A stretch of 5,132 bases of DNA from an uncultured Bacteroidales bacterium (GTDB taxonomy: Bacteria > Bacteroidota > Bacteroidia > Bacteroidales > Bacteroidaceae), in the NCBI GenBank assembly GCA_945871755.1, contig CAMBWV010000109.1, forward strand, positions 1 through 5,132, read 5' to 3'. The number at the start of each line of letters is the position of its first letter. The first letter of the stretch is position 1. The notes beneath the pieces were generated by a model, which was given only the letters and a program-made list of their open reading frames with translations, was not told the DNA's origin and did not search any database. The translations under genes were made by a program, and so were the position numbers. Shown piece after piece: positions 1-5,132 of this stretch.

Positions 1-1
1 T

Positions 2-41
2 ACAAACTCCTTACTCACACCTTGCAAGCAAGGTGCGGTAC
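2..41. repeat. Direct repeat copy A, containing a perfect inverted repeat
   Basis: This 40-bp copy matches 75-110 except for one substitution (T11 versus G84) and an extra TTGC at 22-25. The extra bases complete a perfect inverted repeat, CACCTTGC-AA-GCAAGGTG (18-35), which is extended by TAC/GTA ends with mismatches. Weaker similarity continues after the core to a TTAC at 49-52, matching CTTAC at 116-120 after copy B. The copies lie 73 bp apart. Function is unknown. An intergenic repeat family (REP-like) or a local duplication are both possible, and further copies may lie left of the window. Confidence 0.75.
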
Positions 42-74
42 TTTCACGTTACTCCCTTTCTTTTTTCAATGAGA

Positions 75-110
75 ACAAACTCCGTACTCACACCAAGCAA
101 GGTGCGGTAC
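75..110. repeat. Direct repeat copy B, lacking four bases of the hairpin
   Basis: This 36-bp copy repeats 2-41 but lacks TTGC, so the potential stem is reduced to CACC/GGTG around a six-base AAGCAA loop. The loss of exactly one half of the inverted-repeat centre suggests either slippage at the hairpin or divergence of an older repeat unit. The copies are separated by 33 bases that are not themselves repeated and are rich in pyrimidine on the + strand. Confidence 0.75.
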
Positions 111-240
111 ATTGCCTTACAACCACCTGAGTAGTTACCATTTCTCGGTGTAAAAAAGGCAGCAGAGTGCGTTCGTTGCCCGTATAAGCGCGGCGCGGCG
201 CCTGACTGATGAATAAATTTGGATTTTTTCCCTTGGAATC

Positions 241-272
241 CTTGGTCCTTCCAAATCTTTTCTACAAATTTG
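241..272 (+). promoter_or_regulatory. Weak candidate promoter for galM
   Basis: CTTG at 241-244 and CAAATTTG at 265-272 lie 20 bp apart and resemble the Bacteroidetes -33 (TTTG) and -7 (TAnnTTTG) boxes with one mismatch each. Transcription would start near 279 and give a leader of about 100 bases that includes the hairpin at 301-314. A perfect TAnnTTTG match also occurs at 214-221 (TAAATTTG), but no TTTG lies at the right distance upstream. TATTTTGG at 330-337 is one spacer base short. None is compelling, so the call rests on position and partial match. Confidence 0.25.
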
Positions 273-300
273 CAAAGCAGATGTTTCAAAATGGGCAGCA

Positions 301-314
301 GCTGGTTCGCCAGC
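301..314 (+). other. Small hairpin with TTCG loop in the probable galM leader
   Basis: GCTGG (301-305) and CCAGC (310-314) form a perfect 5-bp stem around a TTCG tetraloop. The closing pair is G-C rather than the C-G pair that makes UUCG loops exceptionally stable. No T tract follows, so it is not a terminator. It could be a leader structure or a small operator-like dyad, or chance; the stem is short. Confidence 0.3.
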
Positions 315-357
315 ACAGAAGGCCGACCCTATTTTGGAACACCAATTTGATGTAACA

Positions 358-379
358 CCCTCTAATAATCAGTACTATT
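358..379 (+). promoter_or_regulatory. AT-rich galM leader, near-identical to that of galK
   Basis: The 22 bases before the galM ATG contain CCCTCTAATA (358-367) and TACTATT (373-379). The same two blocks precede galK (CCCTTTAATA, then TACTATT directly before ATG) with a spacer one base shorter. No Shine-Dalgarno sequence is present. The shared AT-rich leader probably serves ribosome recruitment, as is common in Bacteroidetes, and it supports 380 as the start. A role in joint regulation is possible but not shown. Confidence 0.5.
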
Positions 380-1465
380 ATGGAAAACAATAAGCCCTCG
401 CTCAGTGGATTGAAGCGTGAAGATTTCCAGAAAGAAATCAATGGTAAAGCCACCGACCTCTTCTTCCTGACCAACGAAAACGGCATGGAAGTGGCCATCA
501 CGAACTATGGCGGCGCACTCGTAGCTATCATGGTGCCCGACCGCGACGGCAACTATGCCAACGTGATTCAGGGACACGACAACATTGACGACTGCGTGAA
601 CTCGCCCGAGCCCTTCCTCTCCACCCTCGTAGGTCGCTATGGCAACCGCATTTGCCACGGCAAGTTTACGCTCAACGGCAAGCAGTACAACCTGGCCATC
701 AACAACGGCCCCAACCACTTGCACGGCGGTCCTACTGGCTTCCACGCCCGCGTTTGGGACGCTGAGCAAGTCAACGGCCACTGCCTCGTGCTCCGCTATA
801 TCTCCGCCTACTACGAGGAAGGTTTCCCTGGTGAACTCTCCATGACCGTGATGTACACCCTCACCGAGGACAACGAAATCATTATTGACTATAAGGGTAC
901 GACAAACAAGAAGACGATTGTCAACATGACGAGCCATGGTTTCTTCAGCCTGGCTGGTATTGACAATCCTACGCCCTCTGCCATGAACGTGGAGTGCACT
1001 ATCAACGCTGACTTCTACGTGCCCATCGACGAGAACAGCATCCCAACGGGCGAAATCCGCAGCGTGAAGGGCACGCCCTTCGACTTCACCACTCCCCACA
1101 CCGTGGGCGAACGCATCGATGCCGACGACGAGCAAATCAAGCACGGTGCTGGCTATGACCACTGCTTCGTGCTCAACAAGCAGGAGCCGGGCGAACTCTC
1201 CTTTGCTGCCAAAATCGTAGAGCCCAACAGCGGCCGCTCCATGGAGGTTTATACCACGGAACCGGGCGTGCAGTTCTACAGCGACAACTGGGCCGACGGC
1301 TACAAGGGCCAGCATGGCGCCACCTTCGGTCGCCGCTCTGCCCTCTGCTTCGAAGCACAGCACTTCCCCGACAGCCCCAATCGTGCACACTTCCCCAGCG
1401 TCATCCTCAAGCCGGGCCAAGTTTATACGCAAAAGACCATCTACAAATTTGGCGTTGAAGCCTAA
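380..1465 (+). CDS. galM: Aldose 1-epimerase (mutarotase)
   Basis: This 361-residue protein interconverts beta- and alpha-D-galactose (and glucose), giving GalK the alpha anomer. It is the usual length for the family and covers the whole galactose-mutarotase fold. Visible motifs are NYGG (42-45), GRYGNRI (85-91) with substrate-binding Arg90, NHLHGG (112-117) with His115, NMTSHGFF (182-189) with His186, GYDH (258-261) with Asp260, and FEAQHFPDSPN (324-334) with Glu325. By family knowledge and spacing, His186 is the likely catalytic acid and Glu325 the catalytic base. There is no signal peptide or lipobox, so the enzyme should be cytoplasmic, unlike the exported epimerase paralogues found in some Bacteroidetes. 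The start at 380 follows an AT-rich leader shared with galK. A hairpin and 178 bases separate it from the transporter gene. No key residue is missing and the frame is intact. Confidence 0.96.
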   Translation: MENNKPSLSGLKREDFQKEINGKATDLFFLTNENGMEVAITNYGGALVAIMVPDRDGNYANVIQGHDNIDDCVNSPEPFLSTLVGRYGNRICHGKFTLNGKQYNLAINNGPNHLHGGPTGFHARVWDAEQVNGHCLVLRYISAYYEEGFPGELSMTVMYTLTEDNEIIIDYKGTTNKKTIVNMTSHGFFSLAGIDNPTPSAMNVECTINADFYVPIDENSIPTGEIRSVKGTPFDFTTPHTVGERIDADDEQIKHGAGYDHCFVLNKQEPGELSFAAKIVEPNSGRSMEVYTTEPGVQFYSDNWADGYKGQHGATFGRRSALCFEAQHFPDSPNRAHFPSVILKPGQVYTQKTIYKFGVEA

Positions 1466-1476
1466 CGCCAATGCTT

Positions 1477-1521
1477 GCAGACGAGTAAACGAGCCTTTAC
1501 ACTCCTCGTTTACTCGCCTGC
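1477..1521 (+). terminator. Strong hairpin after galM, weak as a terminator
   Basis: CGAGTAAACGAG (1482-1493) pairs perfectly with CTCGTTTACTCG (1505-1516) around an 11-base loop. After one A/C mismatch, four more pairs (GCAG with CTGC) extend the stem to 1477-1521. The 3' flank is only CTTTGTAG, with no real T tract, so termination should be partial at best. It could instead protect the galM mRNA end or mark a processing site inside a three-gene transcript. The hairpin itself is clear; its role is inferred. Confidence 0.5.
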
Positions 1522-1594
1522 TTTGTAGTAAAATATAGGGTTAAGGAAGTCTTCGCAAGCACACGTGAGAGGTTTCAGCAATCCAACAAGCAAG

Positions 1595-1643
1595 AACAAC
1601 TAACATTACTAATATCAAAAACTTAAAACAAAATCAAAACAAA
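1595..1643 (+). promoter_or_regulatory. G-free, A-rich leader of the transporter gene
   Basis: From 1595 to 1645, that is up to the T of the ATG, there is not a single G, and the last part is nearly all A with some C. No Shine-Dalgarno sequence is present. Such a leader cannot form strong structure, which fits efficient initiation in Bacteroidetes, where AT-rich leaders replace Shine-Dalgarno pairing. No TAnnTTTG promoter box is visible in 1466-1643, so the transcript probably reads through from galM. Confidence 0.5.
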
Positions 1644-2915
1644 ATGAGTAATCAACAAAAACAATGGGGAGCCATCATCGTGATGATTGCGCTCTTCGCC
1701 ATGATTGCCTTCGTGACGAACCTCTGCTCGCCTATGGCAACCATCATCAAGAACCAAGGCGAGATTTCCAACGTGCTGGCACAGATTGGTAACTACGGAA
1801 ACTTCGTGGCCTACCTCGTTATGGGTATTCCCGCAGGTATGCTGATTGCCAAGTTCGGCTACAAGAAGACCGCCCTCATTGGTCTCGTTGTAGGTATCGC
1901 AGGTATTCTGATTCAGTGGGCCAGCGGTCTGTTCGATCCCCAGACAGACGGCGTGGGCACTATCTTTGCCGTTTATCTGACTGGTGCTTTCCTCGCAGGT
2001 CTTTGCATGTGTATCTTGAACTGCGTGGTAAACCCGATGCTCAACCTCCTCGGTGGCGGTGGCAACGGTGGTAACCAGCTGATTCAGGTGGGCGGTGTGT
2101 TCAACTCTGCCGCTGCCGTAGCTTGCTACATCCTGATGGGTGCACTCATTGGCGACGCTGCCAAGGCCAAGATGGCCGATGCCACTCCCGCTCTCATGAT
2201 CGCCCTCACCATCTTCGTGATTGCCTTCGTGGTTATCTGCTTCACCAAGATCGAAGAGCCCAAGCAGGCTCCCGTACAACTTGACATGATTCCCAAGGCC
2301 CTTGGTTATCGCCACTTTGCCCTCGGTGCCCTGGCCATTTTCCTCTACATGGGTATCGAAGTGGGTGTGCCCAACTTCGTCAACCTCTACCTCATCGACA
2401 CGGGTATTCCCGCAGCCACCGCAGGTCTGCTTGTAGCCGTTTATTGGGCCAGCATGATGGTTGGCCGCTTCGTAGGTGCTTCCATCGGTTCGAAGGTGAG
2501 CGCTCGCGCCATGATTACGACGGTTAGCATTGCCACCTTGCTGCTGGTAGGTTTCGGTATCTTCGCTCCGACCGACGTGCTCGTTCCCTTCCCCGGCGTT
2601 AACTGGGCCACAATGACCTTCATCACGCAGGATGTGCCCGTGGGCATCTTCGCCATGCTGCTCGTAGGTCTCTGCACTTCCGTGATGTGGGGTGCTATCT
2701 TCAACATGGCTGTTGAAGGCCTTGGCAAGTACACCGCTATTGCATCGGGTATCTTCATGACGATGGTATTTGGTTGCGCCGTCATGATGGGTATCCAGGG
2801 CTGGATGGCCGACCTCTTCGGCTACCTCTCCAGCTTCTGGGTAGTAATGTTCTGCGCTGCCTACCTGCTCTTCTACGCCCTCATCGGTAGCCGCGTCAGC
2901 AAGCGTGCTGAATAA
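1644..2915 (+). CDS. MFS sugar transporter, probable galactose/glucose permease
   Basis: This 423-residue protein has about twelve hydrophobic segments (roughly 9-33, 54-70, 77-94, 107-131, 150-171, 183-201, 223-246, 259-280, 290-307, 331-355, 363-385 and 394-416) and a cytoplasmic loop at 202-222. It belongs to the fucose/glucose/galactose-proton symporter branch of the major facilitator superfamily (FucP/GluP type). Diagnostic features are GIPAGMLIAKFGYKKT (61-76), the LNCVVNP block (125-131) in place of the FucP LETAANP block, a glycine-rich loop LGGGGNGGNQ (136-145), YMGIEVG (235-241) and GRFVG (274-278). Its place between galM and galK makes galactose the most likely substrate; glucose is also possible. 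By comparison with E. coli FucP from memory, the coupling residues Asp46 and Glu135 correspond to Ser29 and Asn126, so the energy-coupling mechanism may differ. Glu239 in segment 7 is a conserved membrane carboxylate. Many annotations call this type gluP, but I do not assign the symbol. Confidence 0.9.
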   Translation: MSNQQKQWGAIIVMIALFAMIAFVTNLCSPMATIIKNQGEISNVLAQIGNYGNFVAYLVMGIPAGMLIAKFGYKKTALIGLVVGIAGILIQWASGLFDPQTDGVGTIFAVYLTGAFLAGLCMCILNCVVNPMLNLLGGGGNGGNQLIQVGGVFNSAAAVACYILMGALIGDAAKAKMADATPALMIALTIFVIAFVVICFTKIEEPKQAPVQLDMIPKALGYRHFALGALAIFLYMGIEVGVPNFVNLYLIDTGIPAATAGLLVAVYWASMMVGRFVGASIGSKVSARAMITTVSIATLLLVGFGIFAPTDVLVPFPGVNWATMTFITQDVPVGIFAMLLVGLCTSVMWGAIFNMAVEGLGKYTAIASGIFMTMVFGCAVMMGIQGWMADLFGYLSSFWVVMFCAAYLLFYALIGSRVSKRAE

Positions 2916-2928
2916 TTGACACAAACCA

Positions 2929-2974
2929 GGGGGCGCACTCCCCGATCCAAAGGAATGCGCCCCAACTCTTTTTT
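2929..2974 (+). terminator. Terminator-like hairpin between transporter and galK
   Basis: GGGGCGCA (2930-2937) pairs with TGCGCCCC (2956-2963). After one C/A mismatch, TCC (2939-2941) pairs with GGA (2952-2954). A run of six T follows at 2969-2974, after AACTC. This has the form of an intrinsic terminator, although the T run starts five bases after the stem. No promoter box is visible between it and galK at 3010, so galK probably depends on read-through. The structure would then act as an attenuator that lowers galK relative to the transporter. Confidence 0.6.
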
Positions 2975-2988
2975 CTGAATTTATCAAA

Positions 2989-3009
2989 CCCTTTAATACC
3001 TCTACTATT
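2989..3009 (+). promoter_or_regulatory. AT-rich galK leader matching the galM leader
   Basis: CCCTTTAATA (2989-2998) and TACTATT (3003-3009) precede the galK ATG, with CCTC between them. The galM leader at 358-379 has the same two blocks with one substitution and a five-base spacer. There is no Shine-Dalgarno sequence. The match supports 3010 as the true galK start and points to a common translation-initiation element or an old duplication of the leader. Confidence 0.5.
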
Positions 3010-4170
3010 ATGAAACTGACAATAGAAGACGTGCGTTCACGTTTTATCAAGCATTTCGATGGCGAAACCGGCAGCGTTTATGCCAGCCCCGGTCGTATCA
3101 ACCTTATCGGCGAGCACACCGACTATAACAACGGCTTCGTATTCCCTGGCGCTGTAGAGCAGGGAATGATTGCCGAAATCAAGCCCAACGGCACCCGCAA
3201 CGTGCGCGCCTACTCCATCGACCTGAAGGACTACGTGGAGTTCTCGCTCGACGATGAGGCAGGTCCCAAAGCCACTTGGGCACGCTACATCTTCGGCGTT
3301 TGCCGCGAGATGATGGCCCTCGGTGTTCCCGTGGAAGGCTTCAACACAGCCTTTGCAGGCGACGTACCTCTCGGTGCTGGCATGTCCTCCTCTGCTGCCC
3401 TCGAAAGCACTTACGCCTTCGCCCTCAACGACCTGTGGGGCGAGAACAAGATTGAGAAGATGGAACTGGCTCGCGTAGGCCAGCGCACCGAGCACAAGTA
3501 CGTAGGTTGCAACTGCGGTATCATGGACCAGTTCGCCTCCGTATTCGGTCGCAAGGGCAGCCTCATGCGTCTCGACTGCCGCAGCGGTGAGTACGCATAT
3601 TTCCCCTGGAATCCCAAAGGCTACCAGCTCATCCTCGTCAACAGCTGTGTGAAGCACGAACTCGCTGGTTCGCCCTACAACGAACGCCGTCTGCAGTGCG
3701 AGCACGTAGCTGAAGTCATCAAGCAGAAGCATCCCGAAGTAGAGAGCCTGCGCGACGCTACCATGGAAATGCTTGATGAAGTACAGGGTAGCATTACCGG
3801 CAACGAGTACAAGCGTGCCCGCTACGTCATTGGCGAAGTAGAGCGCGTGCTGGCAGTCTGCGATGCACTCGAACACGACGACTACGAAATGGTAGGCAAG
3901 ATGATGTACGAAACCCACTACGGCCTGAGCAAGGAGTATGAAGTAAGCTGCGAAGAGCTCGACTTCCTCAACGACGTTGCCAAGGAAATGGGTGTCACGG
4001 GTTCCCGCATCATGGGCGGTGGCTTCGGCGGCTGCACCATCAACCTCGTGGCAGACGAACTCGTAGATGCTTTCAAGCGCGAAGTGAAGGAGAAGTTCCA
4101 GGCCAAGTATGGCAAGGAGCCCATCGTTATCGACGTGGTTATCGGCGACGGTTCTCGCAAGCTCTGCTAA
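3010..4170 (+). CDS. galK: Galactokinase
   Basis: This 386-residue cytoplasmic enzyme phosphorylates alpha-D-galactose with ATP to galactose 1-phosphate, the first committed step of the Leloir pathway. It is a GHMP-family kinase of normal length. The N-terminal galactokinase signature GRINLIGEHTDY lies at 28-39, with catalytic Arg29 and sugar-binding Glu35, His36 and Asp38. The ATP-binding motif PLGAGMSSSAALE is at 120-132. The catalytic base is Asp173 in CGIMDQF (169-175). Tyr223 in SPYNERR matches the sugar-contacting tyrosine of lactococcal galactokinase by its 50-residue spacing from the catalytic Asp. The third GHMP motif MGGGFGGC is at 335-342. It lies 94 bases after the transporter, beyond a terminator-like hairpin and without its own visible promoter. 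A strong terminator ends the unit. galT and galE, which act next, are not in the window. The frame is intact and all key residues are present. Confidence 0.98.
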   Translation: MKLTIEDVRSRFIKHFDGETGSVYASPGRINLIGEHTDYNNGFVFPGAVEQGMIAEIKPNGTRNVRAYSIDLKDYVEFSLDDEAGPKATWARYIFGVCREMMALGVPVEGFNTAFAGDVPLGAGMSSSAALESTYAFALNDLWGENKIEKMELARVGQRTEHKYVGCNCGIMDQFASVFGRKGSLMRLDCRSGEYAYFPWNPKGYQLILVNSCVKHELAGSPYNERRLQCEHVAEVIKQKHPEVESLRDATMEMLDEVQGSITGNEYKRARYVIGEVERVLAVCDALEHDDYEMVGKMMYETHYGLSKEYEVSCEELDFLNDVAKEMGVTGSRIMGGGFGGCTINLVADELVDAFKREVKEKFQAKYGKEPIVIDVVIGDGSRKLC

Positions 4171-4192
4171 GACCCTATACCTATTTATATAT

Positions 4193-4227
4193 ATAAAGGA
4201 GGCATCACTCGGTGCCTCCTTTATTTG
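4193..4227 (+). terminator. Intrinsic terminator ending the gal cluster
   Basis: ATAAAGGAGGCA (4193-4204) and TGCCTCCTTTAT (4213-4224) form a perfect 12-bp stem with an 8-base loop (TCACTCGG). The 3' arm ends in CCTTTATTTG, giving a T-rich tail. The flanks are A-rich on the left and T-rich on the right, so the hairpin may also work on the opposite strand, though no converging gene is seen. It lies 22 bases after the galK stop and separates the gal genes from the EamA permease. Confidence 0.85.
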
Positions 4228-4282
4228 TACCTCCCTTGTGCCCCTCTCGTGCCCCTGTGGGACCAGGATAAAAGTTAGTTAC

Positions 4283-4314
4283 TTTGCAGGTTTCCGAGAT
4301 TTCCCGTAACTTTG
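4283..4314 (+). promoter_or_regulatory. Bacteroidetes-type promoter for the EamA permease
   Basis: TTTG at 4283-4286 and TAACTTTG at 4307-4314, separated by 20 bp, match the Bacteroidetes -33 (TTTG) and -7 (TAnnTTTG) boxes exactly. Transcription should start near 4321, leaving a leader of about 40 bases before the ATG at 4361. The 10-mer ACTTTGCAGG occurs twice (4281-4290 and 4309-4318), so the -33 box lies inside an imperfect copy of the -7 region. It is the best promoter in the window and also supports a Bacteroidetes origin. Confidence 0.75.
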
Positions 4315-4360
4315 CAGGCAAGTCAACCAGACACTAGCATCCACCTGTCAACCACAAAAC

Positions 4361-5132
4361 ATGCCAACAAAAACAAAGACTCCCCTACCCCTCTTTCAGC
4401 GTCCAGCGTGGGTTTGCCTCTTTGCCCTCACGGCAGCCGTCCTGTGGGGCTGGGCCTACCCGATTATCAAGATTGGATTTGAGGAATGGGGCATCACGCC
4501 CGATATGACGGGCAGCAAGATGCTCTTCGCGGGCATCCGCTTTGCCATCTCGGGCCTCATCATCCTGGCCATGGCGCGCGGGATGCGCCGATCATTTCGC
4601 CCCGCGCGCAGATGGGACTGGGGCTTCATCCTCCTGTTTGCCCTCATCAATACCACCCTCCACTACGCCTGCTTCTACATCGGACTCTCGCACAGCGAAG
4701 GGTCGCGCGCGGCCATTCTCAATTCGCTTAGCATATTTCTGGTCGTGGTGCTGGCCTGCGTCTTCTTCAAGAGCGACCGCATGACGTTGCGCAAGATGGT
4801 GGGCGTAGTGTTGGGAATGGCGGGCATACTGATTCTCAATTTGAATGGCGATGCCGTCTCGGCCGAATGGAGTTGGCTGGGCGATGGCATGATTATCGTC
4901 AACGCCATTTGCAGTGCCGTGGCCTCGCTCCTGACGCGCAGCATGGCGCGCCGCGTTGATATCATTGTGGGCACGGGCTACAGCCTCGGCATCGGTGGTC
5001 TGCTGCTGATTGTCCCAGGCCTCCTGATGGGCGGCACCCTCCCCCACGTCACCCTCTGGGGCCTCGCCCTGCTGGGAATGCTGGTGGGCATCTCCACCAG
5101 CGGCTTCGCGCTCTACAACCAACTCATCACGC
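4361..5132 (+). CDS. EamA/DMT-family permease, 3' end outside the window
   Basis: The frame is open from the ATG at 4361 to the window edge, giving 257 residues and one extra base. The EamA family usually has about 290-310 residues and ten membrane helices, so roughly 40 residues are missing. About eight hydrophobic segments are visible (near 17-39, 52-72, 86-108, 115-136, 142-162, 171-192, 201-225 and 230-253). The first EamA repeat is complete: LWGWAYPIIKIG (28-39), GIRFAISGL (58-66), SRAAILNSLSIFLVVVL (115-131), then SDRMTLRKMVGVVLGMAGIL (138-157), the usual end-of-repeat block. The second repeat starts near 172. The substrate cannot be inferred; family members export metabolites, amino acids or drugs. 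The start follows an A-rich leader and a good promoter. It has its own promoter after the galK terminator, so a link to galactose use is unlikely. It uses GCG, CGC, GGG and ATA codons more than the gal genes do. Confidence 0.9.
   Translation, partial: MPTKTKTPLPLFQRPAWVCLFALTAAVLWGWAYPIIKIGFEEWGITPDMTGSKMLFAGIRFAISGLIILAMARGMRRSFRPARRWDWGFILLFALINTTLHYACFYIGLSHSEGSRAAILNSLSIFLVVVLACVFFKSDRMTLRKMVGVVLGMAGILILNLNGDAVSAEWSWLGDGMIIVNAICSAVASLLTRSMARRVDIIVGTGYSLGIGGLLLIVPGLLMGGTLPHVTLWGLALLGMLVGISTSGFALYNQLIT

Larger units (their letters stand above)
1..379. other. Upstream intergenic region with repeats, no convincing gene
   Basis: No protein-coding gene can be supported here. The left part holds two copies of a direct repeat (2-41 and 75-110). 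A GC-only stretch at 188-202 is built from the 5-mers GCGCG, GCGCG and GCGCC and stands out in an otherwise AT-rich region. Around 228-256 there are short overlapping inverted repeats, for example TTGGAA at 234-239 with TTCCAA at 250-255. Weak promoter-like boxes and a small hairpin (301-314) lie nearer galM. The region probably supplies the promoter and leader of the gal cluster, but no operator can be recognised. The 90-codon minus-strand reading frame at 44-316 is judged non-coding. Confidence 0.6.

Noticed and set aside
214..221. Perfect TAnnTTTG box (TAAATTTG) upstream of galM
   Set aside because: No TTTG lies about 19-21 bp upstream, where the sequence is GC-only, so it is not listed as a separate promoter.
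44..316. 90-codon minus-strand reading frame in the upstream region
   Set aside because: The predicted protein shows no recognisable domain, the frame runs through repeat copy B and the GC-only cluster, and its composition does not resemble the clear genes. Conservation in related genomes would be needed to revive it.
1472..1561. TGCTTGC (1472-1478) and GCAAGCA (1555-1561) as a possible alternative pairing to the galM hairpin
   Set aside because: Seven bases over a 76-base gap is weak, overlaps the strong hairpin by only two bases, and no riboswitch-like core lies between.
1623..3050. 475-codon minus-strand frame covering the whole transporter gene, with similar long antisense frames at 362-1471, 3037-3918 and 4592-5122
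   Set aside because: All are in the antisense frame whose codons align with those of the real gene, so they stop only where the gene uses TTA, CTA or TCA. Biased codon choice avoids these. The predicted proteins are rich in His, Glu and Gly without any fold signal.
4238..4256. GTGCCCCT occurring twice with an 11-bp period between the terminator and the next promoter
   Set aside because: Only two short copies are present, with no symmetry or link to a known site, so chance is adequate.
1..5132. Search for CRISPR arrays, tRNA or rRNA genes, insertion sequences, toxin-antitoxin or defence genes
   Set aside because: No regularly spaced array, RNA gene, transposase or terminal inverted repeats, or defence-type protein could be seen. 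The window reads as ordinary metabolic genes.

Overview
The window carries a compact galactose-use cluster, all on the + strand: galM (aldose 1-epimerase, 380-1465), an inner-membrane sugar transporter of the major facilitator superfamily (1644-2915) and galK (galactokinase, 3010-4170). A strong terminator follows galK. A separate promoter then leads into a drug/metabolite-type (EamA) permease that starts at 4361 and runs off the right edge.

The organism is most likely a member of Bacteroidales, probably Prevotellaceae or a close relative. Four things support this: the order epimerase - transporter - galactokinase; start codons with no Shine-Dalgarno sequence but AT-rich leaders; a promoter at 4283-4314 of the Bacteroidetes form (TTTG, about 20 bp, TAnnTTTG); and protein sequences that read like Bacteroides/Prevotella homologues. 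Genus cannot be fixed from sequence alone.

Layout. 1-379 holds no convincing gene. It contains two copies of a roughly 40-bp direct repeat, a short GC-rich cluster, weak promoter-like boxes and a small hairpin. Each of the three gal genes is followed by a hairpin (1477-1521, 2929-2974, 4193-4227), and galM and galK share a nearly identical AT-rich leader just before their ATG. The transporter instead has a 51-base leader without any G.

How the genes work together: the transporter would bring galactose (or glucose) through the inner membrane, GalM would interconvert the beta and alpha anomers, and GalK would phosphorylate alpha-D-galactose to galactose 1-phosphate, the entry to the Leloir pathway. 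galT and galE are not in the window. The EamA permease looks like an unrelated transcription unit.

I see no sign of a previously undescribed system. The points worth a second look are regulatory (a hairpin after every gene, twin leaders), the upstream repeats, and the apparent loss in the transporter of the two acidic residues that couple protons in E. coli FucP.
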